The position numbers and the translations under genes are program-made. The notes beneath the pieces are model-generated. The model worked only from the letters and a program-made list of their open reading frames with translations, was not told where the DNA came from and made no database searches. A DNA stretch of 64,000 bases from NCBI GenBank assembly GCA_030268105.1, contig BSDZ01000094.1, positions 1 through 64,000 on the forward strand. Direction: 5' to 3'. Origin of the DNA: Volvox africanus (taxonomy: Eukaryota; Chlorophyta; Chlorophyceae; Chlamydomonadales; Volvocaceae). This document shows positions 12,793-26,866 of the stretch, piece by piece (positions within the stretch are counted from its first letter, which is position 1; the number at the start of each line of letters is the position of its first letter).

Positions 12793-15333
12793 ATGATCTC
12801 GCTGTTGGTGAAACTGGGCTTCAAGCCTAAGGATCGTGCTTATGAGAGGATCGACACAATCTCGGACACCAACAGCACCGCTAACGATAATGACAGCGTT
12901 ATGAGCAACAGCAGCTGCCTAAATGGCAAAGCTGTAGAGCAGCCTGCAGGTGGAGTGGTCGTCACTCCTTTGCGTGAACTAATGAAGAAGTTTAGCCGCA
13001 AGTGGATTCCGACAGAAAAGGTGAATTCGTGTTGCTGTCTTTCCTGATGTTCAGTTCTAAGTAAGGCCAACTCCCATCAAGCCTGCCTTTCGTCGTCGTT
13101 TATGTTTTCTTCGATTCCGTCTTTTTTCGGTCATTCCGTGACATCCCATCCCTTCCACCTTTTCTGTCGCAGCCTCTTCAGCGGTTCGGGAAGCTCGAGG
13201 GCGAAGAATCCTTGACGTTGCAGGAGCGGTTGTCCGCGCGGCGCCTGCAAATAGCTGAGAAGGGGACTCTGCTTAAGGTCCTGCTATCCTGGGTGAGTTT
13301 GAGCTGATCAGGAGTTTGCTCCAGCAGTGGTGATGGGTGTTGAGATGCCTTGGGGGTCGCTTGTCTGACAGTCGCTCGATGTGATTGGGCCATGCGCCGA
13401 CCCGCACCGCTTGCTGACTATCGACCAACGTGTCGACCCCCCGTCTTTTGCGTGCGCACAACAGAAGGGCGCGCCCGAGAATCTTCACCAGGCCGGAGCC
13501 CAACTGGAAGCCCAGCCAGTTCCAGCAGCGCAGCAGGTGGTGGGTCAGACCTGACGCCTGAGGGGGTTCCGGGGAGGAGGTCGCCTTTCTCATACCAGTG
13601 CGCGGCTTGTGCTGCACTGTGTTGGTTGCAAAGTGCCTGCAGGAAAGCGCTTCTCAGGGGAGGCGAATGGGGAACATGGTTTCCGAGGGGAGGGGAGACG
13701 GACGGAGGGAGTTGCCCGAGGGTGACACGGGGGTGGGCTCATCATACATGTCGTTATTTTGTCGTCGTTCAGATGTCGCCGAAACTAATTTGTGTACATG
13801 CGCTTGTGTTTGGACGTCCAATACCCCCTCGGAAACACATCAAGATGCTTTCCGTGATGCAGATGTTCCATGTCTACGCACGTAAACGGTGCACTAACTG
13901 ATGAAAAGCTTTTTTGTGTGTCTCGTTCTCTGCCAGCAGGAGCCGCAGCTGGAGAGTGAGGAGAACAACGTGCAGCAATGCGCGGGTGGCGTGATGGCCC
14001 CGTCGGGGTTGGCGGGAGCAGCGGCGGCCATTGAGCTAGCATATCAGCGGTAGGTGCAGTGTATAACTAGGTGTACGGCGGAGTGACGTGGTAGTGCGTG
14101 GCGGTCTGAGTACGTGGCGGCAAATGCATGAAGGAGTACGTGTTTCGGATGTGCGACTTCCTGTTTACCCGAAACCCACAATGCTGGGATCTCTTGCTTA
14201 CACCTGCAACCCCACCCATGCCTTTTCCATACAGGTTGGACGAGACCACCGAAGCTGAGGGCTTCGAGGGCTTCCAAGTCCAGGTGCGTGGGCAAGAAGT
14301 CATCGAAGCAACATAGTCTTATGTATACAAAACCCGACAACTGCTGGATGTTCGCTCTTTTATCTGCAGGTGTCAGATTTGATTTCGCAACTCGAGAAGC
14401 TGAGGTCGGGGGCCGCCATGATGGAGGCCAGGAAGGGGGGCCTTTCCGGGGCCTCTACAGACCTGCAGGGCAGCAGCATCACTGCCAAATTTGCCATCAT
14501 CCCTGCCGCCAGCTGTCCTGCTATGGGCGCCACGAGTCCGCCTTCTGCAGTCGAAGTCGCAGATGCTGGTGCCGCTTCCATTTTCATCAACAAGGCTGCG
14601 CAGCAACCCCAGGAGTTGTACCAACCCCTGGAGCTCACGCAGCCACCAAAACCGCACCCGAAAACCCCAGAGCGGCGTCTGCCCCCTGAGGCACGGAACT
14701 GGGGTCTGCAGGACTGCCGGTCCTGGGCGGGGGAGCAGCATTGGTCGTCCTGGGCGGAGGTTCAGGCGTTTACCAAGACGCTTGAGCCGACCCTGGCAGA
14801 AGCCATTCGTGAAGCAAGTAAGTCTGGTGGTGTGCACGTCGCGCTCCATCTCATGCTAGCTAGGTGCATGGTACTGCTGAGGGGTTGTCATTGTGTGAGG
14901 GGTTGTGAAAAGACACCCCTGAAACTAGGTCTGCTGACTGGTTTGGCTCCCAAGTATCCTGTTCTATCTGCTGACTCAGCAGGCAGTGGGCCTTGCCACC
15001 TGCTGTCTGCCTGCACATCTAAGCGCAGCCCACCTTACATTAATTGATTTCTGGCACAGAGACGTTCGCTCTCCCCCACACACTTTGCCCTCTTTAGGCC
15101 TCGAGCACAATCCACTTGTTGCCTTCGGGAAGGAGCAGGCGGCAGCTCCAGCAATTTCCTATGTGCAGCTCAAGCTGATGGAGCTTTGTGGCTCCAATCG
15201 TTGGGGGACGGCGTCCATCAAGGCCGCCTCGCTTGAGGGGCCCCGCAAGAGGCGCCCTTTCTTGGCGGCCTTCCTAAGGGCTGCCAAGGGAATCACAGAG
15301 CCGTGTGTTCAGCGTGGGGGCATTCGGCTCTGA
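12793..15333 (+). CDS. Tandem orphan gene, copy 3
   Basis: Same exon layout and predicted protein as the copy at 7595. The last intron carries the alternative haplotype (gtactgctg near 14871 and gaaactagg near 14920), and the 3' flank has the GTCCGG form. This haplotype is shared with copies 5 and 6 but not with its neighbours 2 and 4. One base is lost in the intron and one gained in the flank, so the unit length is unchanged. Confidence 0.78.
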
Positions 15334-15774
15334 TCGAGCTGGGGCGGTTTTGCAGGAAGTGCACGCACTGATATGTACCTACTACCCTCCTTGCTAGCTA
15401 GCCGGATTGCTAGATGGTCATCTCGAGCCATCGATTTTGTTTGCCAAGTCGTGATGCTTAGCGTTGTTAAACACTGCACCCTTAATCGACGGTGACGTGG
15501 TTATTAAGAAAAGAGGGACTCAAGACACCTAGAGCGGAACTAAAGGCTCTGAGGCCTGATGGTGACCGTGACCATGGCCGTAGTAGCACCAAGGGGCGGT
15601 GACTGGCTGAATAGCGCGGCACTTTACATTACGTATGTTAGGGCTCTCGTGAGAGATGTCCGGTGTGGTGGCTTGCAGGTGGCTGCTGCGGCTTAGGCGT
15701 GATGTTAGGCTGGGGTTTGCAGGTTTGGTTAGCTTTCTCATGTACATGTTTGTTTTCGGGCACCCCCAGTTTTG

Positions 15775-16470
15775 TATGTGGTATTCTGTGTTCTTTTTAT
15801 CGTACCTAAGGCTTCATGCAGTGGAGGGGGAGGGGCTGTGGAGGTTTAAACAGCTGGTGGGCAGTCGGACTTCATCAAGTGGTATTCATAGTCAGTGAGA
15901 CTCCCAACTGCACACATGGTATTTGTGCCTAGCATTTAGTCACTTAGCTATGTGATATTCTGTGTTCTTTTTATCGTACCTAAGGCTTCATGCAGTGGAG
16001 GGGGAGGGGCTGTGGAGGTTTAAACAGCTGGTGGGCAGTCGGACTTCATCAAGTGGTATTCATAGTCAGTGAGACTCCCAACTGCACACATGGTATTTGT
16101 GCCTAGCATTTAGTCACTTAGCTATGTGATATTCTGTGTTCTTTTTATCGTACCTAAGGCTTCATGCAGTGGAGGGGGAGGGGCTGTGGAGGTTTAAACA
16201 GCTGGTGGGCAGTCCGACTTCATCAAGTGGTATTCATAGTCAGTGAGACTCCCAACTGCACACATGGTATTTGTGCCTAGCATTTAGTCACTTAGCTATG
16301 TGATATTCTGTGTTCTTTTTATCGTACCTAAGGCTTCATGCAGTGGAGGGGGAGGGGCTGTGGAGGTTTAAACAGCTGGTGGGCAGTCGGACTTCATCAA
16401 GTGGTATTCATAGTCAGTGAGACTCCCAACTGCACACATGGTATTTGTGCCTAGCATTTAGTCACTTAGC
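15775..16470 (+). repeat. 174-bp minisatellite, array 4 (4 monomers)
   Basis: Four direct 174-bp monomers (696 bp) with the gtccgac variant in the third, near 16214. Confidence 0.96.
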
Positions 16471-17990
16471 TGTCATAGACCTGATATAGTTTTAGTTGCA
16501 TCGTTTCTTATCTGCCATTCATTAGTGGACCCTAACCAATAGGAGCGTGTCAAATGTGTTTGTTAGTGGATCTGAACCCTAGATGGTTGTCAACTGTTCA
16601 TCATTGGATTCTATCCGATAGGAGCTTGTGAACCGTGTTTGTTAATGGATCTGATTAATGAGCTATTTAACATCCTTCTCAAGTGATTAGGCTGGTGTCA
16701 TAATCTGCCATGACGACATGGCATGTGACCAGTTTATTTACAGGGGACTCTCAACTAGACATGCCTGGGACAGCACAAAGGGGGAGGGCATGCGTGCCTC
16801 TGTGGGCGTGTGTGTGCATATGCGTGTGTGCGCATGCATGTGCTGCAGGCATGTGCAATACCATGGTGTTCGAGCCTCGCAGTTGCTCACGAGTGGACGA
16901 GCAAGCAGCAGGCCTCTCCGTGACACCACATGTAAATCGTGCGATGCCTGGATGACCCTTTTTGAGTGTCTCAGTCTCCCCCTGAAGCAGAACAGAGGGG
17001 TGCTTTTTAGGTGTTACACTGTGGGCGACTTGTTCTGAAAACTTGGGAAGAACTGTTTGGATTTTACTCCGCATGGAGAGCTGTATCTCCATGCAGCGCT
17101 GCACAGCCAAATTGCATTTTACTGCAGCAGGCTCTCACTAAGGTGTATGTATGTTCATACAAGGGTTCAACAATCGTTGGCATTATGACATTATGGTGCC
17201 CCAACTTGGGCGTCCATGCCCATCATGGAGATGGCACCGGAAGGCCTTCGGCGTGCTCCATCTTTATTAATTTCAGGACACGTGATAGTGTACGGCAAGC
17301 TACCGTGGGCCACAGTCCAGTGGTCGCATTATGTAAGGAATTTCAGGACTTTAGATTCCCTACTATGGGGAAGACCAGTACTATACAAGGTGATAACCTT
17401 GCGCTCTTGGGGCCTCCGAACCGGTATTGGTGAAACACACACTTGTGCGGTGTTGATGTCTTTGAGCTTACGCGAGCTCAATTGTACCAATTGAAATTAC
17501 AGTTCAATAGGAGCTCAAGAAATCCTTTGCGATGAACCTACGTAATCTGTTGTTCCAATGTACGGCCCGAAGCCACGAACAGCGGACCGATTATGGTAAT
17601 ACGGGGTTCTTATCGCCACACGGAAGCGCCCCTACATTGCCATTCAAATTACTTTGCTTCAGTGTTACAACCGGATAAAGGAAAGCTGTGAAACCTTCGC
17701 CTTTAGACCTGATTATGCTCCGTCGCTCTACATAACCATAGCCCACCCTGTGTGACCCATTAACATCCTAACTAGTTATTTTAAAACCATTTTCCATAAT
17801 TGCTTTCGAATTCCTTAGAGAGACTCCAAAGAACAGGCTTTGGCCTGTCAACACAACCGTTTGCCTCTAGACAAAACCTTAGTGTCGTTTATTGAGTAAT
17901 ACATCTCAACGATTTGCTTAGCGATAGTGCTTCATTGGACGCTTCGATTACCGGCTCCTTGACCACGACCCGGCTGTCCAGGCGTCAGCC

Positions 17991-20532
17991 ATGATCTCGC
18001 TGTTGGTGAAACTGGGCTTCAAGCCTAAGGATCGTGCTTATGAGAGGATCGACACAATCTCGGACACCAACAGCACCGCTAACGATAATGACAGCGTTAT
18101 GAGCAACAGCAGCTGCCTAAATGGCAAAGCTGTAGAGCAGCCTGCAGGTGGAGTGGTCGTCACTCCTTTGCGTGAACTAATGAAGAAGTTTAGCCGCAAG
18201 TGGATTCCGACAGAAAAGGTGAATTCGTGTTGCTGTCTTTCCTGATGTTCAGTTCTAAGTAAGGCCAACTCCCATCAAGCCTGCCTTTCGTCGTCGTTTA
18301 TGTTTTCTTCGATTCCGTCTTTTTTCGGTCATTCCGTGACATCCCATCCCTTCCACCTTTTCTGTCGCAGCCTCTTCAGCGGTTCGGGAAGCTCGAGGGC
18401 GAAGAATCCTTGACGTTGCAGGAGCGGTTGTCCGCGCGGCGCCTGCAAATAGCTGAGAAGGGGACTCTGCTTAAGGTCCTGCTATCCTGGGTGAGTTTGA
18501 GCTGATCAGGAGTTTGCTCCAGCAGTGGTGATGGGTGTTGAGATGCCTTGGGGGTCGCTTGTCTGACAGTCGCTCGATGTGATTGGGCCATGCGCCGACC
18601 CGCACCGCTTGCTGACTATCGACCAACGTGTCGACCCCCCGTCTTTTGCGTGCGCACAACAGAAGGGCGCGCCCGAGAATCTTCACCAGGCCGGAGCCCA
18701 ACTGGAAGCCCAGCCAGTTCCAGCAGCGCAGCAGGTGGTGGGTCAGACCTGACGCCTGAGGGGGTTCCGGGGAGGAGGTCGCCTTTCTCATACCAGTGCG
18801 CGGCTTGTGCTGCACTGTGTTGGTTGCAAAGTGCCTGCAGGAAAGCGCTTCTCAGGGGAGGCGAATGGGGAACATGGTTTCCGAGGGGAGGGGAGACGGA
18901 CGGAGGGAGTTGCCCGAGGGTGACACGGGGGTGGGCTCATCATACATGTCGTTATTTTGTCGTCGTTCAGATGTCGCCGAAACTAATTTGTGTACATGCG
19001 CTTGTGTTTGGACGTCCAATACCCCCTCGGAAACACATCAAGATGCTTTCCGTGATGCAGATGTTCCATGTCTACGCACGTAAACGGTGCACTAACTGAT
19101 GAAAAGCTTTTTTGTGTGTCTCGTTCTCTGCCAGCAGGAGCCGCAGCTGGAGAGTGAGGAGAACAACGTGCAGCAATGCGCGGGTGGCGTGATGGCCCCG
19201 TCGGGGTTGGCGGGAGCAGCGGCGGCCATTGAGCTAGCATATCAGCGGTAGGTGCAGTGTATAACTAGGTGTACGGCGGAGTGACGTGGTAGTGCGTGGC
19301 GGTCTGAGTACGTGGCGGCAAATGCATGAAGGAGTACGTGTTTCGGATGTGCGACTTCCTGTTTACCCGAAACCCACAATGCTGGGATCTCTTGCTTACA
19401 CCTGCAACCCCACCCATGCCTTTTCCATACAGGTTGGACGAGACCACCGAAGCTGAGGGCTTCGAGGGCTTCCAAGTCCAGGTGCGTGGGCAAGAAGTCA
19501 TCGAAGCAACATAGTCTTATGTATACAAAACCCGACAACTGCTGGATGTTCGCTCTTTTATCTGCAGGTGTCAGATTTGATTTCGCAACTCGAGAAGCTG
19601 AGGTCGGGGGCCGCCATGATGGAGGCCAGGAAGGGGGGCCTTTCCGGGGCCTCTACAGACCTGCAGGGCAGCAGCATCACTGCCAAATTTGCCATCATCC
19701 CTGCCGCCAGCTGTCCTGCTATGGGCGCCACGAGTCCGCCTTCTGCAGTCGAAGTCGCAGATGCTGGTGCCGCTTCCATTTTCATCAACAAGGCTGCGCA
19801 GCAACCCCAGGAGTTGTACCAACCCCTGGAGCTCACGCAGCCACCAAAACCGCACCCGAAAACCCCAGAGCGGCGTCTGCCCCCTGAGGCACGGAACTGG
19901 GGTCTGCAGGACTGCCGGTCCTGGGCGGGGGAGCAGCATTGGTCGTCCTGGGCGGAGGTTCAGGCGTTTACCAAGACGCTTGAGCCGACCCTGGCAGAAG
20001 CCATTCGTGAAGCAAGTAAGTCTGGTGGTGTGCACGTCGCGCTCCATCTCATGCTAGCTAGGTGCATGGTTGTCATTGAGGGGTTGTCATTGTGTGAGGG
20101 GTTGTGAAAAGACACCCCTGAGTCTAGGTCTGCTGACTGGTTTGGCTCCCAAGTATCCTGTTCTATCTGCTGACTCAGCAGGCAGTGGGCCTTGCCACCT
20201 GCTGTCTGCCTGCACATCTAAGCGCAGCCCACCTTACATGAATTGATTTCTGGCACAGAGACGTTCGCTCTCCCCCACACACTTTGCCCTCTTTAGGCCT
20301 CGAGCACAATCCACTTGTTGCCTTCGGGAAGGAGCAGGCGGCAGCTCCAGCAATTTCCTATGTGCAGCTCAAGCTGATGGAGCTTTGTGGCTCCAATCGT
20401 TGGGGGACGGCGTCCATCAAGGCCGCCTCGCTTGAGGGGCCCCGCAAGAGGCGCCCTTTCTTGGCGGCCTTCCTAAGGGCTGCCAAGGGAATCACAGAGC
20501 CGTGTGTTCAGCGTGGGGGCATTCGGCTCTGA
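17991..20532 (+). CDS. Tandem orphan gene, copy 4
   Basis: Same exon layout and predicted protein as the copy at 7595. Its last intron and 3' flank have the copy-2 haplotype (gttgtcattgag, gagtctagg, acatgaatt, GTCGG). Copies 2 and 4 are therefore sister units separated by a different type. Confidence 0.78.
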
Positions 20533-20972
20533 TCGAGCTGGGGCGGTTTTGCAGGAAGTGCACGCACTGATATGTACCTACTACCCTCCTTGCTAGCTAG
20601 CCGGATTGCTAGATGGTCATCTCGAGCCATCGATTTTGTTTGCCAAGTCGTGATGCTTAGCGTTGTTAAACACTGCACCCTTAATCGACGGTGACGTGGT
20701 TATTAAGAAAAGAGGGACTCAAGACACCTAGAGCGGAACTAAAGGCTCTGAGGCCTGATGGTGACCGTGACCATGGCCGTAGTAGCACCAAGGGGCGGTG
20801 ACTGGCTGAATAGCGCGGCACTTTACATTACGTATGTTAGGGCTCTCGTGAGAGATGTCGGTGTGGTGGCTTGCAGGTGGCTGCTGCGGCTTAGGCGTGA
20901 TGTTAGGCTGGGGTTTGCAGGTTTGGTTAGCTTTCTCATGTACATGTTTGTTTTCGGGCACCCCCAGTTTTG

Positions 20973-22364
20973 TATGTGGTATTCTGTGTTCTTTTTATCG
21001 TACCTAAGGCTTCATGCAGTGGAGGGGGAGGGGCTGTGGAGGTTTAAACAGCTGGTGGGCAGTCGGACTTCATCAAGTGGTATTCATAGTCAGTGAGACT
21101 CCCAACTGCACACATGGTATTTGTGCCTAGCATTTAGTCACTTAGCTATGTGATATTCTGTGTTCTTTTTATCGTACCTAAGGCTTCATGCAGTGGAGGG
21201 GGAGGGGCTGTGGAGGTTTAAACAGCTGGTGGGCAGTCGGACTTCATCAAGTGGTATTCATAGTCAGTGAGACTCCCAACTGCACACATGGTATTTGTGC
21301 CTAGCATTTAGTCACTTAGCTATGTGATATTCTGTGTTCTTTTTATCGTACCTAAGGCTTCATGCAGTGGAGGGGGAGGGGCTGTGGAGGTTTAAACAGC
21401 TGGTGGGCAGTCGGACTTCATCAAGTGGTATTCATAGTCAGTGAGACTCCCAACTGCACACATGGTATTTGTGCCTAGCATTTAGTCACTTAGCTATGTG
21501 ATATTCTGTGTTCTTTTTATCGTACCTAAGGCTTCATGCAGTGGAGGGGGAGGGGCTGTGGAGGTTTAAACAGCTGGTGGGCAGTCGGACTTCATCAAGT
21601 GGTATTCATAGTCAGTGAGACTCCCAACTGCACACATGGTATTTGTGCCTAGCATTTAGTCACTTAGCTATGTGATATTCTGTGTTCTTTTTATCGTACC
21701 TAAGGCTTCATGCAGTGGAGGGGGAGGGGCTGTGGAGGTTTAAACAGCTGGTGGGCAGTCGGACTTCATCAAGTGGTATTCATAGTCAGTGAGACTCCCA
21801 ACTGCACACATGGTATTTGTGCCTAGCATTTAGTCACTTAGCTATGTGATATTCTGTGTTCTTTTTATCGTACCTAAGGCTTCATGCAGTGGAGGGGGAG
21901 GGGCTGTGGAGGTTTAAACAGCTGGTGGGCAGTCCGACTTCATCAAGTGGTATTCATAGTCAGTGAGACTCCCAACTGCACACATGGTATTTGTGCCTAG
22001 CATTTAGTCACTTAGCTATGTGATATTCTGTGTTCTTTTTATCGTACCTAAGGCTTCATGCAGTGGAGGGGGAGGGGCTGTGGAGGTTTAAACAGCTGGT
22101 GGGCAGTCGGACTTCATCAAGTGGTATTCATAGTCAGTGAGACTCCCAACTGCACACATGGTATTTGTGCCTAGCATTTAGTCACTTAGCTATGTGATAT
22201 TCTGTGTTCTTTTTATCGTACCTAAGGCTTCATGCAGTGGAGGGGGAGGGGCTGTGGAGGTTTAAACAGCTGGTGGGCAGTCGGACTTCATCAAGTGGTA
22301 TTCATAGTCAGTGAGACTCCCAACTGCACACATGGTATTTGTGCCTAGCATTTAGTCACTTAGC
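20973..22364 (+). repeat. 174-bp minisatellite, array 5, expanded (8 monomers)
   Basis: Eight direct 174-bp monomers, total 1,392 bp, exactly twice the usual array. The gtccgac variant occurs once, in monomer 6 near 21934. The four extra monomers fully account for the 5,894-bp spacing between the flanking units. Confidence 0.96.
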
Positions 22365-23884
22365 TGTCATAGACCTGATATAGTTTTAGTTGCATCGTTT
22401 CTTATCTGCCATTCATTAGTGGACCCTAACCAATAGGAGCGTGTCAAATGTGTTTGTTAGTGGATCTGAACCCTAGATGGTTGTCAACTGTTCATCATTG
22501 GATTCTGACCGATAGGAGCTTGTGAACCGTGTTTGTTAATGGATCTGATTAATGAGCTATTTAACATCCTTCTCAAGTGATTAGGCTGGTGTCATAATCT
22601 GCCATGACGACATGGCATGTGACCAGTTTATTTACAGGGGACTCTCAACTAGACATGCCTGGGACAGCACAAAGGGGGAGGGCATGCGTGCCTCTGTGGG
22701 CGTGTGTGTGCATATGCGTGTGTGCGCATGCATGTGCTGCAGGCATGTGCAATACCATGGTGTTCGAGCCTCGCAGTTGCTCACGAGTGGACGAGCAAGC
22801 AGCAGGCCTCTCCGTGACACCACATGTAAATCGTGCGATGCCTGGATGACCCTTTTTGAGTGTCTCAGTCTCCCCCTGAAGCAGAACAGAGGGGTGCTTT
22901 TTAGGTGTTACACTGTGGGCGACTTGTTCTGAAAACTTGGGAAGAACTGTTTGGATTTTACTCCGCATGGAGAGCTGTATCTCCATGCAGCGCTGCACAG
23001 CCAAATTGCATTTTACTGCAGCAGGCTCTCACTAAGGTGTATGTATGTTCATACAAGGGTTCAACAATCGTTGGCATTATGACATTATGGTGCCCCAACT
23101 TGGGCGTCCATGCCCATCATGGAGATGGCACCGGAAGGCCTTCGGCGTGCTCCATCTTTATTAATTTCAGGACACGTGATAGTGTACGGCAAGCTACCGT
23201 GGGCCACAGTCCAGTGGTCGCATTATGTAAGGAATTTCAGGACTTTAGATTCCCTACTATGGGGAAGACCAGTACTATACAAGGTGATAACCTTGCGCTC
23301 TTGGGGCCTCCGAACCGGTATTGGTGAAACACACACTTGTGCGGTGTTGATGTCTTTGAGCTTACGCGAGCTCAATTGTACCAATTGAAATTACAGTTCA
23401 ATAGGAGCTCAAGAAATCCTTTGCGATGAACCTACGTAATCTGTTGTTCCAATGTACGGCCCGAAGCCACGAACAGCGGACCGATTATGGTAATACGGGG
23501 TTCTTATCGCCACACGGAAGCGCCCCTACATTGCCATTCAAATTACTTTGCTTCAGTGTTACAACCGGATAAAGGAAAGCTGTGAAACCTTCGCCTTTAG
23601 ACCTGATTATGCTCCGTCGCTCTACATAACCATAGCCCACCCTGTGTGACCCATTAACATCCTAACTAGTTATTTTAAAACCATTTTCCATAATTGCTTT
23701 CGAATTCCTTAGAGAGACTCCAAAGAACAGGCTTTGGCCTGTCAACACAACCGTTTGCCTCTAGACAAAACCTTAGTGTCGTTTATTGAGTAATACATCT
23801 CAACGATTTGCTTAGCGATAGTGCTTCATTGGACGCTTCGATTACCGGCTCCTTGACCACGACCCGGCTGTCCAGGCGTCAGCC

Positions 23885-26425
23885 ATGATCTCGCTGTTGG
23901 TGAAACTGGGCTTCAAGCCTAAGGATCGTGCTTATGAGAGGATCGACACAATCTCGGACACCAACAGCACCGCTAACGATAATGACAGCGTTATGAGCAA
24001 CAGCAGCTGCCTAAATGGCAAAGCTGTAGAGCAGCCTGCAGGTGGAGTGGTCGTCACTCCTTTGCGTGAACTAATGAAGAAGTTTAGCTGCAAGTGGATT
24101 CCGACAGAAAAGGTGAATTCGTGTTGCTGTCTTTCCTGATGTTCAGTTCTAAGTAAGGCCAACTCCCATCAAGCCTGCCTTTCGTCGTCGTTTATGTTTT
24201 CTTCGATTCCGTCTTTTTTCGGTCATTCCGTGACATCCCATCCCTTCCACCTTTTCTGTCGCAGCCTCTTCAGCGGTTCGGGAAGCTCGAGGGCGAAGAA
24301 TCCTTGACGTTGCAGGAGCGGTTGTCCGCGCGGCGCCTGCAAATAGCTGAGAAGGGGACTCTGCTTAAGGTCCTGCTATCCTGGGTGAGTTTGAGCTGAT
24401 CAGGAGTTTGCTCCAGCAGTGGTGATGGGTGTTGAGATGCCTTGGGGGTCGCTTGTCTGACAGTCGCTCGATGTGATTGGGCCATGCGCCGACCCGCACC
24501 GCTTGCTGACTATCGACCAACGTGTCGACCCCCCGTCTTTTGCGTGCGCACAACAGAAGGGCGCGCCCGAGAATCTTCACCAGGCCGGAGCCCAACTGGA
24601 AGCCCAGCCAGTTCCAGCAGCGCAGCAGGTGGTGGGTCAGACCTGACGCCTGAGGGGGTTCCGGGGAGGAGGTCGCCTTTCTCATACCAGTGCGCGGCTT
24701 GTGCTGCACTGTGTTGGTTGCAAAGTGCCTGCAGGAAAGCGCTTCTCAGGGGAGGCGAATGGGGAACATGGTTTCCGAGGGGAGGGGAGACGGACGGAGG
24801 GAGTTGCCCGAGGGTGACACGGGGGTGGGCTCATCATACATGTCGTTATTTTGTCGTCGTTCAGATGTCGCCGAAACTAATTTGTGTACATGCGCTTGTG
24901 TTTGGACGTCCAATACCCCCTCGGAAACACATCAAGATGCTTTCCGTGATGCAGATGTTCCATGTCTACGCACGTAAACGGTGCACTAACTGATGAAAAG
25001 CTTTTTTGTGTGTCTCGTTCTCTGCCAGCAGGAGCCGCAGCTGGAGAGTGAGGAGAACAACGTGCAGCAATGCGCGGGTGGCGTGATGGCCCCGTCGGGG
25101 TTGGCGGGAGCAGCGGCGGCCATTGAGCTAGCATATCAGCGGTAGGTGCAGTGTATAACTAGGTGTACGGCGGAGTGACGTGGTAGTGCGTGGCGGTCTG
25201 AGTACGTGGCGGCAAATGCATGAAGGAGTACGTGTTTCGGATGTGCGACTTCCTGTTTACCCGAAACCCACAATGCTGGGATCTCTTGCTTACACCTGCA
25301 ACCCCACCCATGCCTTTTCCATACAGGTTGGACGAGACCACCGAAGCTGAGGGCTTCGAGGGCTTCCAAGTCCAGGTGCGTGGGCAAGAAGTCATCGAAG
25401 CAACATAGTCTTATGTATACAAAACCCGACAACTGCTGGATGTTCGCTCTTTTATCTGCAGGTGTCAGATTTGATTTCGCAACTCGAGAAGCTGAGGTCG
25501 GGGGCCGCCATGATGGAGGCCAGGAAGGGGGGCCTTTCCGGGGCCTCTACAGACCTGCAGGGCAGCAGCATCACTGCCAAATTTGCCATCATCCCTGCCG
25601 CCAGCTGTCCTGCTATGGGCGCCACGAGTCCGCCTTCTGCAGTCGAAGTCGCAGATGCTGGTGCCGCTTCCATTTTCATCAACAAGGCTGCGCAGCAACC
25701 CCAGGAGTTGTACCAACCCCTGGAGCTCACGCAGCCACCAAAACCGCACCCGAAAACCCCAGAGCGGCGTCTGCCCCCTGAGGCACGGAACTGGGGTCTG
25801 CAGGACTGCCGGTCCTGGGCGGGGGAGCAGCATTGGTCGTCCTGGGCGGAGGTTCAGGCGTTTACCAAGACGCTTGAGCCGACCCTGGCAGAAGCCATTC
25901 GTGAAGCAAGTAAGTCTGGTGGTGTGCACGTCGCGCTCCATCTCATGCTAGCTAGGTGCATGGTACTGCTGAGGGGTTGTCATTGTGTGAGGGGTTGTGA
26001 AAAGACACCCCTGAAACTAGGTCTGCTGACTGGTTTGGCTCCCAAGTATCCTGTTCTATCTGCTGACTCAGCAGGCAGTGGGCCTTGCCACCTGCTGTCT
26101 GCCTGCACATCTAAGCGCAGCCCACCTTACATTAATTGATTTCTGGCACAGAGACGTTCGCTCTCCCCCACACACTTTGCCCTCTTTAGGCCTCGAGCAC
26201 AATCCACTTGTTGCCTTCGGGAAGGAGCAGGCGGCAGCTCCAGCAATTTCCTATGTGCAGCTCAAGCTGATGGAGCTTTGTGGCTCCAATCGTTGGGGGA
26301 CGGCGTCCATCAAGGCCGCCTCGCTTGAGGGGCCCCGCAAGAGGCGCCCTTTCTTGGCGGCCTTCCTAAGGGCTGCCAAGGGAATCACAGAGCCGTGTGT
26401 TCAGCGTGGGGGCATTCGGCTCTGA
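23885..26425 (+). CDS. Tandem orphan gene, copy 5 (R69C variant)
   Basis: Same exon layout as the copy at 7595. A C-to-T change at 24089 turns the Arg69 codon CGC into TGC (Cys). It is the only amino-acid substitution I find among the copies. The site is a CpG, the usual context for a methylation-driven transition. The intron 6 haplotype matches copies 3 and 6. This copy lies downstream of the expanded eight-monomer array. Confidence 0.78.
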
Positions 26426-26866
26426 TCGAGCTGGGGCGGTTTTGCAGGAAGTGCACGCACTGATATGTACCTACTACCCTCCTTGCTAGCTAGCCGGATT
26501 GCTAGATGGTCATCTCGAGCCATCGATTTTGTTTGCCAAGTCGTGATGCTTAGCGTTGTTAAACACTGCACCCTTAATCGACGGTGACGTGGTTATTAAG
26601 AAAAGAGGGACTCAAGACACCTAGAGCGGAACTAAAGGCTCTGAGGCCTGATGGTGACCGTGACCATGGCCGTAGTAGCACCAAGGGGCGGTGACTGGCT
26701 GAATAGCGCGGCACTTTACATTACGTATGTTAGGGCTCTCGTGAGAGATGTCCGGTGTGGTGGCTTGCAGGTGGCTGCTGCGGCTTAGGCGTGATGTTAG
26801 GCTGGGGTTTGCAGGTTTGGTTAGCTTTCTCATGTACATGTTTGTTTTCGGGCACCCCCAGTTTTG

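Noticed and set aside
20973..22364. 174-bp satellite as a centromeric repeat
   Set aside because: The length is in the range of centromeric satellites, but there are only 2-8 monomers at a time, embedded in gene-bearing units.
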